Positions 17,701 through 26,082 of a stretch of 64,000 bases of DNA are shown piece by piece. The translations under genes were made by a program, and so were the position numbers. The stretch comes from Lewinellaceae bacterium (GTDB lineage: Bacteria > Bacteroidota > Bacteroidia > Chitinophagales > Saprospiraceae), in assembly GCA_020636435.1 (NCBI GenBank), contig JACJXX010000001.1, positions 1,364,001 through 1,428,000 of the forward strand. The letters are read 5' to 3'. Under the pieces are notes generated by a model. That model worked only from the letters and a program-made list of their open reading frames with translations. It had not been told where the DNA came from and did no database searches. Within the stretch, counting starts at the first letter, position 1; every line of letters begins with the position of its first letter.

Positions 17701-19067
17701 CGCTGGCGGAGGTGAAAAACATAAGCCTGCACTTTCAATCAGCAGAAGAAACGCTGGTGATGGACTACGACGCAGAGAAAATGCGGCAGATCGTGGGGAA
17801 TTTACTGTCGAATGCGGTGAAGTTTACCGGTGAGGGCGGACAGGTGGCGCTGATGGTTGACTGTCGTCCGTTGTCTGTTGCTGGTTTGCCCAACCAACAA
17901 CACTCAACAAACAACAAACAACACAACTACCTTTCTGTTTCCGTTTCCGATACTGGCGCCGGCATTCCTGAAGAGAAACTACCTCACATTTTCACCCGAT
18001 TCTACCAGGCAGATGACTCGGCCACCCGCCGGGGAGAAGGTACGGGCATTGGCCTTACATTGACTAAAGAACTGGTGAAGCTTCTGGGCGGGAAAATTGA
18101 AGTGAAAAGCGAGTTGGGGAAAGGAGCTGCATTCACTGTTGTCTTGCCGATTACAAATGAAGCAGATGCTATGCCCGCCTTCCCCGATACTGCATCCATA
18201 GCATCCACAGCATCCACAGCATCCACAGCATCCATAGCATCCACAGCATCCACAGCATCCACAGCATCCACAGCCCCCACAGCCCCCACAGCCCCCACAG
18301 CCACCCTCCTGATCATCGAAGACAACCCCGACGTCACCCACTACCTCTCCTCCATCCTCAAAAACAACTATACCCTGCTCACCGCCCCCAATGGACGGGC
18401 CGGCCTGGAAACCGCCCAACAGGAAATGCCCGACCTCATCCTCTGCGACGTGATGATGCCCGAGATGGACGGCTACGAGGTGTGCCGCCGGCTGAAGGGC
18501 GATGTACACACCAGCCACATTCCCATCGTCCTGCTCACTGCCAAAGCGGACACCGACTCCCGAATAGAGGGCATCGAGCAAGGCGCCGATGCCTATCTGG
18601 CCAAGCCCTTCGAGGAACGGGAACTGAAGGCCCGCCTGAAAAAACTACTGGACAACCGGGAGCGGCTGCGGGAATACTACACCTCCAACGGTTTTATCGG
18701 CCGGCAAGCGCAGCCGCCCGCCGGAGATGGCCGCCCCTCCCCTGCCGACCGGGAGTTCTTCGAAAAGCTGTTGGCCGCGGTTGAGGGCAACCTCAGCGAT
18801 CCCGAGTTCAGCGCTGAGCAACTGGCCGACCTGCTGTTCGTCAGCTACGCCACTTGCCTGCGCAAGGTGAAGGCCCTTACCAACAAAACGGTCAAGGCGT
18901 ACATCCGCCACATCCGCATCCACCGGGCGGCGCGCCTGCTGCTGGAAGAGCCGGGGCGCAACATCGGCGCTATTGCTGCGGACACGGGTTTTAAATCGAA
19001 TACCCACTTCACGCGGGAGTTTAGGAAGGGGATGGGGTGTGCGCCGTCGGAATACCGAAGGGGATAG
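14706..19067 (+). CDS. Hybrid two-component regulator: beta-propeller sensor, histidine kinase, receiver and AraC-type HTH
   Basis: 1,453 residues from the ATG at 14706, which starts a signal peptide (MRLSRLHQFLRCCLLATLL). The ATG at 14601 would add 35 residues and overlap the previous gene. The periplasmic part carries about 12-14 two-component propeller blades (IWIGT..G..RYDG cores, residues about 130-725), a Y_Y_Y domain (about 787-862) and one membrane span (about 870-890). The cytoplasmic part has HisKA with His921 (NITHEFRTPL), HATPase with N box NLLSNAVKF and DTGAGIP, a receiver with Asp1248 (CDVMMPEMDG), and a C-terminal AraC helix-turn-helix. Such proteins sense glycans or other signals and control nearby genes, but no SusC/SusD pair is visible here. 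Two repeat-derived inserts lie in the ATPase domain and the kinase-receiver linker. Confidence 0.93.
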   Translation: MRLSRLHQFLRCCLLATLLSGVNGAAAQADPETQGAHQRPFGKWISPDSVAKPIVVKAAMPRVAPAHPNIHPVGAPIRVAIPKKLTVITPGENGILPPDTIEVESKAVPALHPEPIPALPPQRSEEAAYDISWLNNNHGLSSNNVNQIIEDKRGHIWIGTLNSGVNRYDGRSILTYTEKEGFGGEAYVIEEDRRGNLWFGCVGDVIIRYDGRHFTHYSLSDEHIGSISGIHEDRQGNIWFGSFTGGLIRYDGVFFTRYTDKHGLFSNNVQAIEEDRRGNLWVGTDKGLCRFDGRRFTRYTEKEGLAWRLILSLCEDRRGRLWIGTSRGASCYDGSSFTNYPVDETSDSPYIRRILEDSRGNIWFSVFGKGVACFDGERFTWFTKNEGMHGNLFNYLMEDSQGNIWLSGGGLTRLNPRSFTRFNGTGELTLGRVFSTYGDHSGSLWFGTSRGAFRYDGDSLALFSAEEGLALRNIRAITEDGQGRLWLGGSGGAVRYDGENFTHYTRAQGLSSYVVWSILEDKRSDIWLGTNDGGACRLDGSSFTHFTQEHGLGADQVICLLEEKHGGLLLGTYGGGISNYKENQITPYLEHEGFEKAAINSLFEDSRGTLWFGSEGMGACRLDGSSLAVYSLEDGISNNFISAILEDGRHNFWLGTGRGITLMVPAEDNTSSGRFTRDGRFQCFSFGKEDGLNAIENDISAVALDSLNRIWWGTGNGAIMLDLNQFELPSEPPRVMLNHIRVEQKYINFQSLSDTAYQNRFSFGKALSEAFDSTTPFFNYPATLRLPHHINALSFHFTGIDWAASHKIKYRYYLEGLDEGWSDPTAENKVDYLNLPFGTFTFKVQAIGAAQVWSEPFEYRFTILPPWYRTWWAYVLFALSGAGLLYAIWRYELRRQLAQAEARRLQELDAVKTRLYTNITHEFRTPLTIIQGTAAQLMSKVDYAVREELKRIQRNGQQLLHLVNQMLDLAKLESGSLPVNRKQGNIIPFLKYLLESFHSLAEVKNISLHFQSAEETLVMDYDAEKMRQIVGNLLSNAVKFTGEGGQVALMVDCRPLSVAGLPNQQHSTNNKQHNYLSVSVSDTGAGIPEEKLPHIFTRFYQADDSATRRGEGTGIGLTLTKELVKLLGGKIEVKSELGKGAAFTVVLPITNEADAMPAFPDTASIASTASTASTASIASTASTASTASTAPTAPTAPTATLLIIEDNPDVTHYLSSILKNNYTLLTAPNGRAGLETAQQEMPDLILCDVMMPEMDGYEVCRRLKGDVHTSHIPIVLLTAKADTDSRIEGIEQGADAYLAKPFEERELKARLKKLLDNRERLREYYTSNGFIGRQAQPPAGDGRPSPADREFFEKLLAAVEGNLSDPEFSAEQLADLLFVSYATCLRKVKALTNKTVKAYIRHIRIHRAARLLLEEPGRNIGAIAADTGFKSNTHFTREFRKGMGCAPSEYRRG
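17862..17926 (+). repeat. In-frame GTTGTC/CAACAAAC repeat inside the HATPase domain
   Basis: About 21 codons between the strand GGQVALMV and the strand LSVSVSDTGAGIP are unlike normal ATPase sequence (NQQHSTNNKQHN) and match the CAACAAAC type of repeat found between genes at 4403-4518 and 25936-26080. The insert falls in a position where related kinases have a short loop, so the domain may still fold. Confidence 0.65.
18189..18303 (+). repeat. In-frame 9-bp tandem repeat (GCATCCACA) encoding an Ala-Ser-Thr linker
   Basis: About 12-13 copies of a 9-bp unit encode TAS/IAS units, then TAP units, between the kinase and receiver domains. The repeat keeps frame at any copy number. The same nonamer, on the other strand, forms a long array at 40379-40587. 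Confidence 0.9.
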
Positions 19068-19337
19068 AACGCGGATGAACGCGGATGCGGCGGATCTTCG
19101 CGGGTCAGGAGGCGCCAAAGCCTAATGGCTGCAAACGGGGAGGATAGGACACGGATGACACGGATTGGGCGGATTCTCGCGGATCAGGAGGCGCAGGGCC
19201 TAATGGCTGCAAGCGGGGAGGATAGGACACGGATGAACGCGGGTTGGGCGGATTCTCGCGGGCCTGGAGGCGCAGGGCCTAATGACTGCAAATCCGCGAT
19301 AATCCGCTGCATCCGTGTCCATCCGTGTTCCATTCCC
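19062..19337. repeat. Three tandem ~79-bp units plus inverted fragment (GCGGATT-type repeat)
   Basis: Units start at 19062, 19142 and 19220. Each contains GGATAG-ACACGGATGA, GGCGGATTCTCGCGG, GGAGGCGCAGGGCC and TAATGGCTGCAA. The first unit overlaps the stop codon of the hybrid kinase gene. At about 19290-19333 an inverted piece (ATCCGCTGCATCCGTGTCC) can pair with the units. Shorter copies occur at about 8230-8285, 50885-50935, 57670-57720 and 57815-57842. The region fills the gap between two converging genes. Confidence 0.8.
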
Positions 19338-19338
19338 C

Positions 19339-22300
19339 CTACTGTTTCACAAACCGCCCGGCGTACGCTACTCCATCCACCACCACTTTCACCAGGTACA
19401 TGCCCCGGGGCAACCCTTCCACGTTCATCAACTCCCCGTTGCGGATTTGTACCCGGGCCACCAGTTTGCCCTGAGCGTCCATCACCTGGGCAAGGAAGGC
19501 TTCCGGAGAAGTTGCCGGCAGTTCCACTTTGAGGAAGGTACTGGCCGGGTTGGGCACCAGGCCGAGGGGGCCAGGGGCCAGGGCTTCCCGGGCGGACACT
19601 ATTGCCGGGCATACCTCTATTACCATATCATAAGGGCTCTCGAAAGCGCCGATGTCGAGGCAGCTGCCCTGCAGGCGGGCCTCGCCGGCCAGATCCTGAT
19701 CGGCCATATCTTCATAAGCCACCCCTGCGTCAACGGCGGGGCTGCCCGGCATGAGGTGATAATCGCCGTCCAGCATCGGGCTGGTCGCCGGATGGTCGGC
19801 GTTGTTGAGCCACTCGTCCAGGCTGTTGTCGTTGATGAGGTTGCCACCGTTGGAAGTGACAGCAGCATCTTCTAAAAGGTCTGTAAATTCAGTACCGTTA
19901 GGGTTATACAGGATCGTGTTTTGCAGCGTAAGTCCACTCATGCCGGCCAGCTCGATGCCTCCTCCGGTATTATCGGCAACGGTGGTATTGAGCAGCTCCA
20001 GGCCGGGGAACAACTCTATAGAGATGGCGGCATTGTCGCTGCTGTTACCGGCAATGAGGCTGTTTTCGATCAGGCAGGAAGCGTTTTGAGGAAACGGTGC
20101 ATTCGCCATCACCATATAGGCTTCAACAGCCCCTCCATCCGGGCTTTGGTTGTTGGTGATATAAGAATGCTTAATGGTTACATGGTGATCTCCACTGTGG
20201 GGATTGATCAGTAGGCCCCCTCCCCTTTCCTCAGCAATATTGCCATCGAGGATGCAGTTATCGATCAGGAAGCTGGCTGTCGCCCCTTGATTACTCCAAA
20301 GGCCCAGGGCGCCCCCTTCTCTGCCTTCATTAGCAAAAAAAGTACTATTGGTTACACTGTATTCTCCGGAAGGGGCATCCTCATATCCGGCATATATGGC
20401 AAGCCCCCCGATAAAATCGGAAGAATTTTGTTCAAAATGACAGCTGTCAATTAATACCGTGGCAAAGCTCGTGGCAAAATCACTGGTCAAATCCATCGCT
20501 CCTGAACCCAAATCACTGCTATTTTCCAGGAAGGTTAAATTCCGGAATTCCAGATTGGAACCATTCCCGGCAATCGACGTGTTCAGCCCACCACCATAAC
20601 CGGTAGAAGTGTTACTCTGGAATTCACAATCGCTTATCAAATAAGAGTTGTTCTCCGTATTTGGCCAATCGCTGATACTTGCGCCTCCTCCGCTCTGCCC
20701 CCAGCCGGGTTGAAGGTTGTCTGAGATATTGCCTGTAAATTGGCAATCCAAAATAGTAAAGAAATTATTATCAGACCTTGCCTCAAAAAAGAATCCACCG
20801 CCAAAGCTGGAAGCATTGCCCTCAAAATAGGACCCTTTCAACTCAATGGACTGCCCACCGGCCGTGGCATCATACCTCATCCCTCCACCATGCTGAGGGG
20901 TAATATTGAAGAGGAATGTGCAATTCTCAACGGTACAGTCTGAATTGTTGATATTGAGGCCGCCGCCGCGCAGCGCCGCATTATCCGTAAAGGTACATTC
21001 ACGGATAGCCAGGAGGGCGGGAGATTCGGATTCTATGTTTAATCCTCCGCCCAGGTTTTCGCTCGCGTTGTGCGTAAACGAATTATTTTCAATGGTAAGG
21101 CCGTCTATATTCACAAAATAAGCCCCTCCGCCCCTCCAGACTGCGTAGTTCTGCTCAAAGCGGCAATGCCTCACCGCCGGATGGCCCATAGCGTGCAGGC
21201 CGCCGCCGCTTTTGCCGGGATCCTCATTCGCGCCGCTTCCATTGGCATGCCCCCCAATAATGGCAAAGCCGTCAATCACTGTCGCTTCGGTAATATGCTC
21301 GCTCACCGTCACCACGGTCCACACATTGTCTGTTCGGTTCATGGTGAGGTTGTCCTCTAGGTCATCCCCATTCAGGTCGCCGGAGAGGATGGCTGGAAAA
21401 TCTGCGGGGTTCCCTCTGTCCTCCAGCCTTTCCTCCGTGCCGGCAAAGCCGCCGTACAGCTTCACATTTTTATCCAGAACGAAACTAGCGTCGGCACTGC
21501 CGCCCGGGCTATCAGGCCGGTAGATGCCTTCGGCCACCCAGATGATATCCCCTTCGGTAGCGGCGGTGAGGGCATCCTGCAGGCCGGTGAAGGCATCTAT
21601 CCAGGAGGCACCATTATTGGCGCCGGTGGCGTCGCCTTTGACGTAAAGCCGGTTGCCGAGCGCCTCGCCCACCCATTTGTACACCCCACCTTGCGCAGGG
21701 CCGGAGATGATGCTACCGGCAAATCCGGTCCTGGAGTCCAAAAACTCAACAGCCCATGCATTGATATTAGAGTTGATCGTTTCCCAATGGGTCCCGTCGT
21801 CATAGGACAACATGTATTGAGTAGAGTTTGTGGCCATAAACCAGGTGCTTGTAGTGCCAGGTATATATTCAATTTGCGCTCCTATGAAACTGGACGGGAC
21901 AGAAAGGGGGATCAAGTCCCATGTATCCCCACCATTTGTAGTTCGGGCAACCTTTAAGGGGCTGTAAGAAATGGCAAGGCCTGTCTGGCTATCCTTGAAG
22001 GTAACAGAAGTAATTGAACTGGATAGAGGAGTGGAAAATGCCTCCCATGTCACCCCCCGGTCGGTGCTCCTGAAAACTCGCCCTTTGCTCGTCCCGAACC
22101 AGATGCTGTCACCGACAACGGAGAAAAAACCCGCCAGGTTCCAGAGGCAAAGGCCTTCCCCGGATAGTTGAGTCGGCATGTTAGGCACCATCACCTTCAA
22201 CCAATTTTCACCGCCATCGGTCGTGGTGTAAATGGCAATCTGGTCATCGAAATTGGCGGTACAGGTAGCTCCGTAGGCAAAGCCCTCATTTTCATTCCAG

Positions 22301-22731
22301 AAATAGACTCCGGCGGGCGTCTCGTTGAAGCCTGTGAAGCCCGTGCTCTGATGCACCCACGAACTGCCACCATCGATGGTTTTGTAAATCCGCCCGGAGA
22401 TGGGGTCTTGCTCATCGGCGGTGGCGAGCCAGGCCTCCTGGCTGTCGAGGGGAAAAATGTAAATCGGAAACTGGCCGGCCTCTACGCCGGTTAGGGTTCC
22501 CGCCTGCCAGGTTTGTCCTCCATCGGTGGTGCGGGTGAATTCGTGGGTGGGAACAAAACTGTTGGCATGCCAGGTGAAGCCCCAAATCACGTTCTCATCG
22601 ACTGGCGCAATGCCTCCTATCGCCCTGGGTGAAGCAGTGATTCCGCTGCCCAGGCTCGCCCATTGGGCCTGCAGGATGCTGCCATTCAGCGTAATAAAAA
22701 AAGAAAGGAGTAGTAGGTGTCCAAATTTCAT
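19339..22731 (-). CDS. Secreted Asp-box/beta-helix protein with T9SS sorting domain
   Basis: 1,130 residues from the ATG at 22731, which opens a clear signal peptide (MKFGHLLLLSFFITLNGS); the 61 extra codons back to 22914 are arginine-rich and unlike a leader. The N-terminal third has at least five Asp-box motifs (TTDGGQTW, TIDGGSSW, TTDGGENW, STDRGVTW, TTNGGDTW), typical of BNR/YCF48-like beta-propellers. The middle (about 400-1030) is a right-handed beta-helix with N-N-S/T-F and G-G-G-L rungs, of the kind found in polymorphic outer-membrane-like proteins. The end (LVPNPASTFLKVELP to GMYLVKVVVDG) is a T9SS type A sorting domain. Predicted to be on the cell surface or released; ligand unknown. 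Confidence 0.85.
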   Translation of the reverse strand: MKFGHLLLLSFFITLNGSILQAQWASLGSGITASPRAIGGIAPVDENVIWGFTWHANSFVPTHEFTRTTDGGQTWQAGTLTGVEAGQFPIYIFPLDSQEAWLATADEQDPISGRIYKTIDGGSSWVHQSTGFTGFNETPAGVYFWNENEGFAYGATCTANFDDQIAIYTTTDGGENWLKVMVPNMPTQLSGEGLCLWNLAGFFSVVGDSIWFGTSKGRVFRSTDRGVTWEAFSTPLSSSITSVTFKDSQTGLAISYSPLKVARTTNGGDTWDLIPLSVPSSFIGAQIEYIPGTTSTWFMATNSTQYMLSYDDGTHWETINSNINAWAVEFLDSRTGFAGSIISGPAQGGVYKWVGEALGNRLYVKGDATGANNGASWIDAFTGLQDALTAATEGDIIWVAEGIYRPDSPGGSADASFVLDKNVKLYGGFAGTEERLEDRGNPADFPAILSGDLNGDDLEDNLTMNRTDNVWTVVTVSEHITEATVIDGFAIIGGHANGSGANEDPGKSGGGLHAMGHPAVRHCRFEQNYAVWRGGGAYFVNIDGLTIENNSFTHNASENLGGGLNIESESPALLAIRECTFTDNAALRGGGLNINNSDCTVENCTFLFNITPQHGGGMRYDATAGGQSIELKGSYFEGNASSFGGGFFFEARSDNNFFTILDCQFTGNISDNLQPGWGQSGGGASISDWPNTENNSYLISDCEFQSNTSTGYGGGLNTSIAGNGSNLEFRNLTFLENSSDLGSGAMDLTSDFATSFATVLIDSCHFEQNSSDFIGGLAIYAGYEDAPSGEYSVTNSTFFANEGREGGALGLWSNQGATASFLIDNCILDGNIAEERGGGLLINPHSGDHHVTIKHSYITNNQSPDGGAVEAYMVMANAPFPQNASCLIENSLIAGNSSDNAAISIELFPGLELLNTTVADNTGGGIELAGMSGLTLQNTILYNPNGTEFTDLLEDAAVTSNGGNLINDNSLDEWLNNADHPATSPMLDGDYHLMPGSPAVDAGVAYEDMADQDLAGEARLQGSCLDIGAFESPYDMVIEVCPAIVSAREALAPGPLGLVPNPASTFLKVELPATSPEAFLAQVMDAQGKLVARVQIRNGELMNVEGLPRGMYLVKVVVDGVAYAGRFVKQ

Positions 22732-23040
22732 GGTCAATAGATTTAGGTTATAAAATGGCCGCTCCGGGTAGAGGCGCCTACGCCTCTTCTGTCGCCGGAG
22801 GGCGAATTGAATGAATCTTTTTGTAAAACGACGAGGAACCGCTACCACCAGTGGACAAGATCTGACCAAGGTTTTGACGGCCCGAGAAGCTGATGCCGAA
22901 GCCAGTATCCACAATGGTGGTTCCGCTAATATAAAGAGGCGGGGATGGGCGGATTAGTAGGAATCTTGCATAGTGTAGTACAGATGTTGCAAATTCCTTT
23001 GGCATCAATCAATACCCCTATCTATCTGAGTACTCAACGT

Positions 23041-23100
23041 GCAGGGCCGTTACTTTTATAATGATTATAAATGTAATCATTATAAAAGTAACGGCCCTGC
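23041..23100. repeat. Family C element, copy 1: perfect 27-bp palindrome
   Basis: 23041-23067 and 23074-23100 are exact reverse complements around a 6-nt loop (TAAATG). The arms contain GTTACTTTTATAATGATTA, the same word that makes up the tandem copies at 30218-30284 and 42403-42478. A transcript would fold into an almost closed hairpin. Confidence 0.9.
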
Positions 23101-23150
23101 TGTCTATTTGAGTTCTCTGACAATTTCTGCGGTCAGAGTAGGTCTATTTC

Positions 23151-23311
23151 TTAACCCAAGTTCGATATGTAGACCCCAACTTTCTATCCCAGGTGTTACG
23201 GTATTCCTGCCTGCTCACCGCAGGTAGGCAGGTCGGTGTTATGGTATTTCGGCCGCAATACCACAATGCCATAAAACCGAAGTTGGGGACTACATATCGA
23301 AGACCGGTTAA
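23151..23311. repeat. Family B terminal-inverted-repeat element, copy 1
   Basis: Left end TTAACCCAAGTTCGATATGTAG and right end CTACATATCGAAGACCGGTTAA form imperfect terminal inverted repeats, continued inward by CCCCAACTT / AAGTTGGGG. TATTTC stands directly outside both ends (23145-23150 and 23312-23317), consistent with a 6-bp target duplication. A second copy is at 42131-42380 and a one-end fragment at 57540-57566. Confidence 0.8.
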
Positions 23312-23425
23312 TATTTCCTCCCCTATCCAGCTGCTTTCCCCCTATCCAGGCTTTCCTTTGCAGCAAATGATAAAAGTCAACCCCAAAATTGAGCGGGCTG
23401 ATTTTAAAACTCCCCTTCGAAATGC

Positions 23426-23433
23426 TATCTTTG
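23426..23433 (+). promoter_or_regulatory. -7 promoter element for carA
   Basis: TATCTTTG is an exact match to the Bacteroidota TAnnTTTG element, 50 nt before the carA start. The -33 side is A/T-rich but has no exact TTTG at the normal distance. Confidence 0.5.
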
Positions 23434-23483
23434 CCCCGAATTCCCGGGCAAAGAGCCCGGGAACGAAAAACCCAGGATAATTG

Positions 23484-24587
23484 ATGAGCGAACCGCAGCC
23501 AATACCTGCCGTCCTTTTGCTGGAAGACGGCGCTGTTTTCCACGGCAGAGCAGCCGGCATGGTCGGCACTGCTACCGGCGAAATCTGTTTCAATACCGGT
23601 ATGACCGGCTATCAGGAGATTTTTACCGACCCTTCTTACTTCGGCCAATTGATGGTAACGACCAACGTACATATCGGCAACTACGGCATCAAACGCACCG
23701 AGGCAGAATCCTACAGCATCAAGATTGCTGGCCTGATCTGCAAAAACTTCAACATCGAGTACCACCGGCCCATGGCGGATATGTCTATCCAGGATTACTT
23801 CGAAGAAGAAAAACTGGTAGGTATTTGCGAGGTGGACACGCGCGCCATAGTCCGCCACATCCGCAGTAAAGGCGCCATGAACGGCATCATTTCTTCGGAA
23901 ACCACAGACCTCAACGTCCTGAAAAAACGCCTGGCGGAGGTGCCGCGCATGGAGGGCCTGGAGCTGGCATCCAAAGTGAGCGCCAAAGAGCCCTATACGT
24001 TCGGCGACCCTCACGCTTCCCTGCGGATAGCGGTGCTGGATTTCGGGATCAAGCAGAACATCCTCAACTGTTTTGCCGAGCGCGGCTGCTACATGAAGGT
24101 CTTCCCCGCCCGTACTTCCTTCGAAGAACTCGAGGCGTTCGGCCCCCATGGTTACTTTCTGTCCAATGGCCCCGGCGACCCGGCGCCGATGGATTATGCC
24201 ACCGAAACCACCCGTTCTATACTGGCCGCAGACAAGCCCTTGTTCGGCATTTGCCTCGGCCACCAAATCCTGGCGCGGGCGCTGGGCATTCCCACCTACA
24301 AGATGCACCACGGCCATCGGGGCATCAACCACCCGGTCAAGAACCTGGTCACCGGCCATTGCGAGATCACTACCCAAAACCACGGCTTCGGGGTTCATCC
24401 CGATGCGCTAAAGGACAACGCCGACAAGGTGGAGGTTACCCACCTCAACCTCAATGACGGCACCATCGAAGGAATGCGGGTGAAAGGGAAAAAAGCCTTT
24501 TCCATTCAGTACCACCCGGAGGCTTCTCCCGGCCCTCACGACGCCAGGTACCTCTTCGACAACTTTGTGCAATTGATGCAGAATTAA
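23484..24587 (+). CDS. carA: Carbamoyl phosphate synthase, small (glutaminase) subunit
   Basis: 367 residues from the ATG at 23484; a TTG immediately before it is not needed. CarA hydrolyses glutamine and passes ammonia to CarB for carbamoyl phosphate, feeding arginine and pyrimidine synthesis. The N-terminal CPSase domain includes LLLEDGAVFHG, GEICFNTGMTGYQEI and VDTRAIVRHIR. The C-terminal class I glutamine amidotransferase domain has nucleophile Cys257 in GICLGH, with His344 and Glu346 in YHPEASPGP completing the triad. The length is normal. carB is not adjacent. A terminator follows 5 nt after the stop, so it appears to be a single-gene unit. Confidence 0.97.
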   Translation: MSEPQPIPAVLLLEDGAVFHGRAAGMVGTATGEICFNTGMTGYQEIFTDPSYFGQLMVTTNVHIGNYGIKRTEAESYSIKIAGLICKNFNIEYHRPMADMSIQDYFEEEKLVGICEVDTRAIVRHIRSKGAMNGIISSETTDLNVLKKRLAEVPRMEGLELASKVSAKEPYTFGDPHASLRIAVLDFGIKQNILNCFAERGCYMKVFPARTSFEELEAFGPHGYFLSNGPGDPAPMDYATETTRSILAADKPLFGICLGHQILARALGIPTYKMHHGHRGINHPVKNLVTGHCEITTQNHGFGVHPDALKDNADKVEVTHLNLNDGTIEGMRVKGKKAFSIQYHPEASPGPHDARYLFDNFVQLMQN

Positions 24588-24591
24588 ATCC

Positions 24592-24616
24592 AGTGCCCGC
24601 CAAAGGGCACTTTTTT
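24592..24616 (+). terminator. Rho-independent terminator after carA
   Basis: AGTGCCC (24592-24598) pairs with GGGCACT (24605-24611) around a 6-nt loop, and the stem runs straight into six T residues (24611-24616). Confidence 0.85.
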
Positions 24617-24642
24617 ACCTATAGAATAAAAAATAACCAGAC

Positions 24643-25926
24643 ATGAGTATTATCCTGGACATTGCCGCCCGCGAAATCCTCGATTCCCGGGGCAACCCAA
24701 CCATAGAGGTAGATGTATTGACCGAAGACGGCTTTATGGGCCGCGCCGCCGTGCCCTCCGGCGCCTCTACCGGAAAGCACGAAGCGGTGGAACTCCGGGA
24801 CGGCGATAAAAGCCGCTTCCTGGGCAAAGGAGTATTGAATGCCTGCCAGAATGTGGAGGAGATCATCCGGGAAGAGCTGATCGGCGTGGACTGCACCGAA
24901 CAGCGCTACATCGACAACCTGATGCGGGAACTGGACGGCACCAAAAACAAGAGCAAGCTGGGCGCCAACGCCATCCTCGGCGTCTCCCTGGCGGTGGCCA
25001 AGGCGGCGGCAGAGGCTACCGTTCAGCCCCTGTACCGCTACATCGGAGGGGTGAACGCCCACCTGCTGCCCGTGCCCATGATGAACATCCTGAACGGAGG
25101 GTCGCACGCCGACAACAGCATCGACTTCCAGGAGTTCATGATCATGCCGGTCGGCGCCGAGCGCTTCTCCGAATCGCTGCGCATGGGCGTGGAGGTTTTC
25201 CACCACCTGAAGAGCGTACTCAAAGCCGGGAAGCATTCCACCAACGTGGGAGACGAAGGCGGCTTTGCGCCCAACCTGAAATCTAACCAGGAAGCCATCG
25301 AGATCGTGCTCCGGGCCATCGAGAAGGCAGGCTACCGCCCGGGAGAAGACATCGTCATCGCTATGGACGCTGCGGCTTCCGAGTTTTACAACGAAGAAGA
25401 AAAAGTATACCACTTCCACCAGTCGACCGGCGATAAGCTGACCAGCTCCGAAATGGTCAGCTACTGGAAGGACTGGGTTGGCAAATATCCGATTTTCTCT
25501 TTAGAAGATGGCCTGCACGAAGACGACTGGGCCGGCTGGAAGGAACTGAATGCTGCGATCGGAAGCAAGGTGCAACTGGTGGGCGACGACCTCTTCGTCA
25601 CCAATGTAGAACGACTGCAGCGCGGCATCGACGAAGGCAGCGCCAACTCGATCCTGATCAAAGTCAACCAGATCGGAAGCCTCACGGAGACCATCGACAC
25701 GGTCAACATGGCCACCCGCAACAGTTACACCTGCGTGATGAGCCACCGCTCCGGCGAGACGGAAGACACCACCATCGCCGACCTGGCCGTAGCGCTCAAT
25801 ACCGGACAGATCAAAACCGGCTCGGCTTCCCGCTCCGACCGGATCGCCAAATACAACCAGCTGCTGCGCATCGAAGGGGAACTCGGCGACGCCGCCGCTT
25901 TCCCGGGCAAGGCGCTGCTGGGGTAA
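24643..25926 (+). CDS. eno: Enolase
   Basis: 427 residues. Enolase converts 2-phosphoglycerate to phosphoenolpyruvate in glycolysis. Family landmarks are DSRGNPTIEVDV at the N-terminus, the SGASTG mobile loop, VGDEGGFAPN, the Mg ligand region IFSLEDGL and VGDDLFVTN, the KVNQIGS lysine and SHRSGETEDTTIADLAV at the active-site face. The length is typical. The ATG at 24643 follows the carA terminator by 26 nt. Downstream is a divIC-like gene; linkage of enolase to FtsB/DivIC-type genes is common in bacteria. Confidence 0.98.
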   Translation: MSIILDIAAREILDSRGNPTIEVDVLTEDGFMGRAAVPSGASTGKHEAVELRDGDKSRFLGKGVLNACQNVEEIIREELIGVDCTEQRYIDNLMRELDGTKNKSKLGANAILGVSLAVAKAAAEATVQPLYRYIGGVNAHLLPVPMMNILNGGSHADNSIDFQEFMIMPVGAERFSESLRMGVEVFHHLKSVLKAGKHSTNVGDEGGFAPNLKSNQEAIEIVLRAIEKAGYRPGEDIVIAMDAAASEFYNEEEKVYHFHQSTGDKLTSSEMVSYWKDWVGKYPIFSLEDGLHEDDWAGWKELNAAIGSKVQLVGDDLFVTNVERLQRGIDEGSANSILIKVNQIGSLTETIDTVNMATRNSYTCVMSHRSGETEDTTIADLAVALNTGQIKTGSASRSDRIAKYNQLLRIEGELGDAAAFPGKALLG

Positions 25927-25935
25927 GGCGGGTTG

Positions 25936-26080
25936 ATCGTTGATGGTTGTTCGTTGCTTGTTGCTTGTTGTTCGTTGTTGGTTGGCACTTATTGATTTTT
26001 ATTGATAACTTGAGCGGAACCAGCAACAAACAACAAACAACCGACAACCATCAACAAACAACCGGCAACCAACAACAAAA
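25936..26080. repeat. GTTGTTCG / CAACAAAC palindromic repeat
   Basis: A GTTG-rich left half (25936-25984) and a CAAC-rich right half (26020-26080) can fold on each other across a short A/T-rich loop. It fills the entire eno-divIC gap and ends directly before the divIC ATG. Same word family as 4403-4518 and the insert at 17862-17926. Confidence 0.7.
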
Positions 26081-26082
26081 CC

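Larger units (their letters stand above)
22732..23483. other. Divergent intergenic region with two palindromic elements
   Basis: This 752-bp gap lies between the minus-strand T9SS gene and carA. It holds a perfect palindrome (23041-23100), family B element copy 1 (23151-23311) and the carA promoter. The stretch 22732-23040 has no recognisable content. Confidence 0.6.

Noticed and set aside
22732..22914. 61-residue N-terminal extension of the T9SS gene to 22914
   Set aside because: Arginine-rich and unlike a leader; a full signal peptide starts at 22731.
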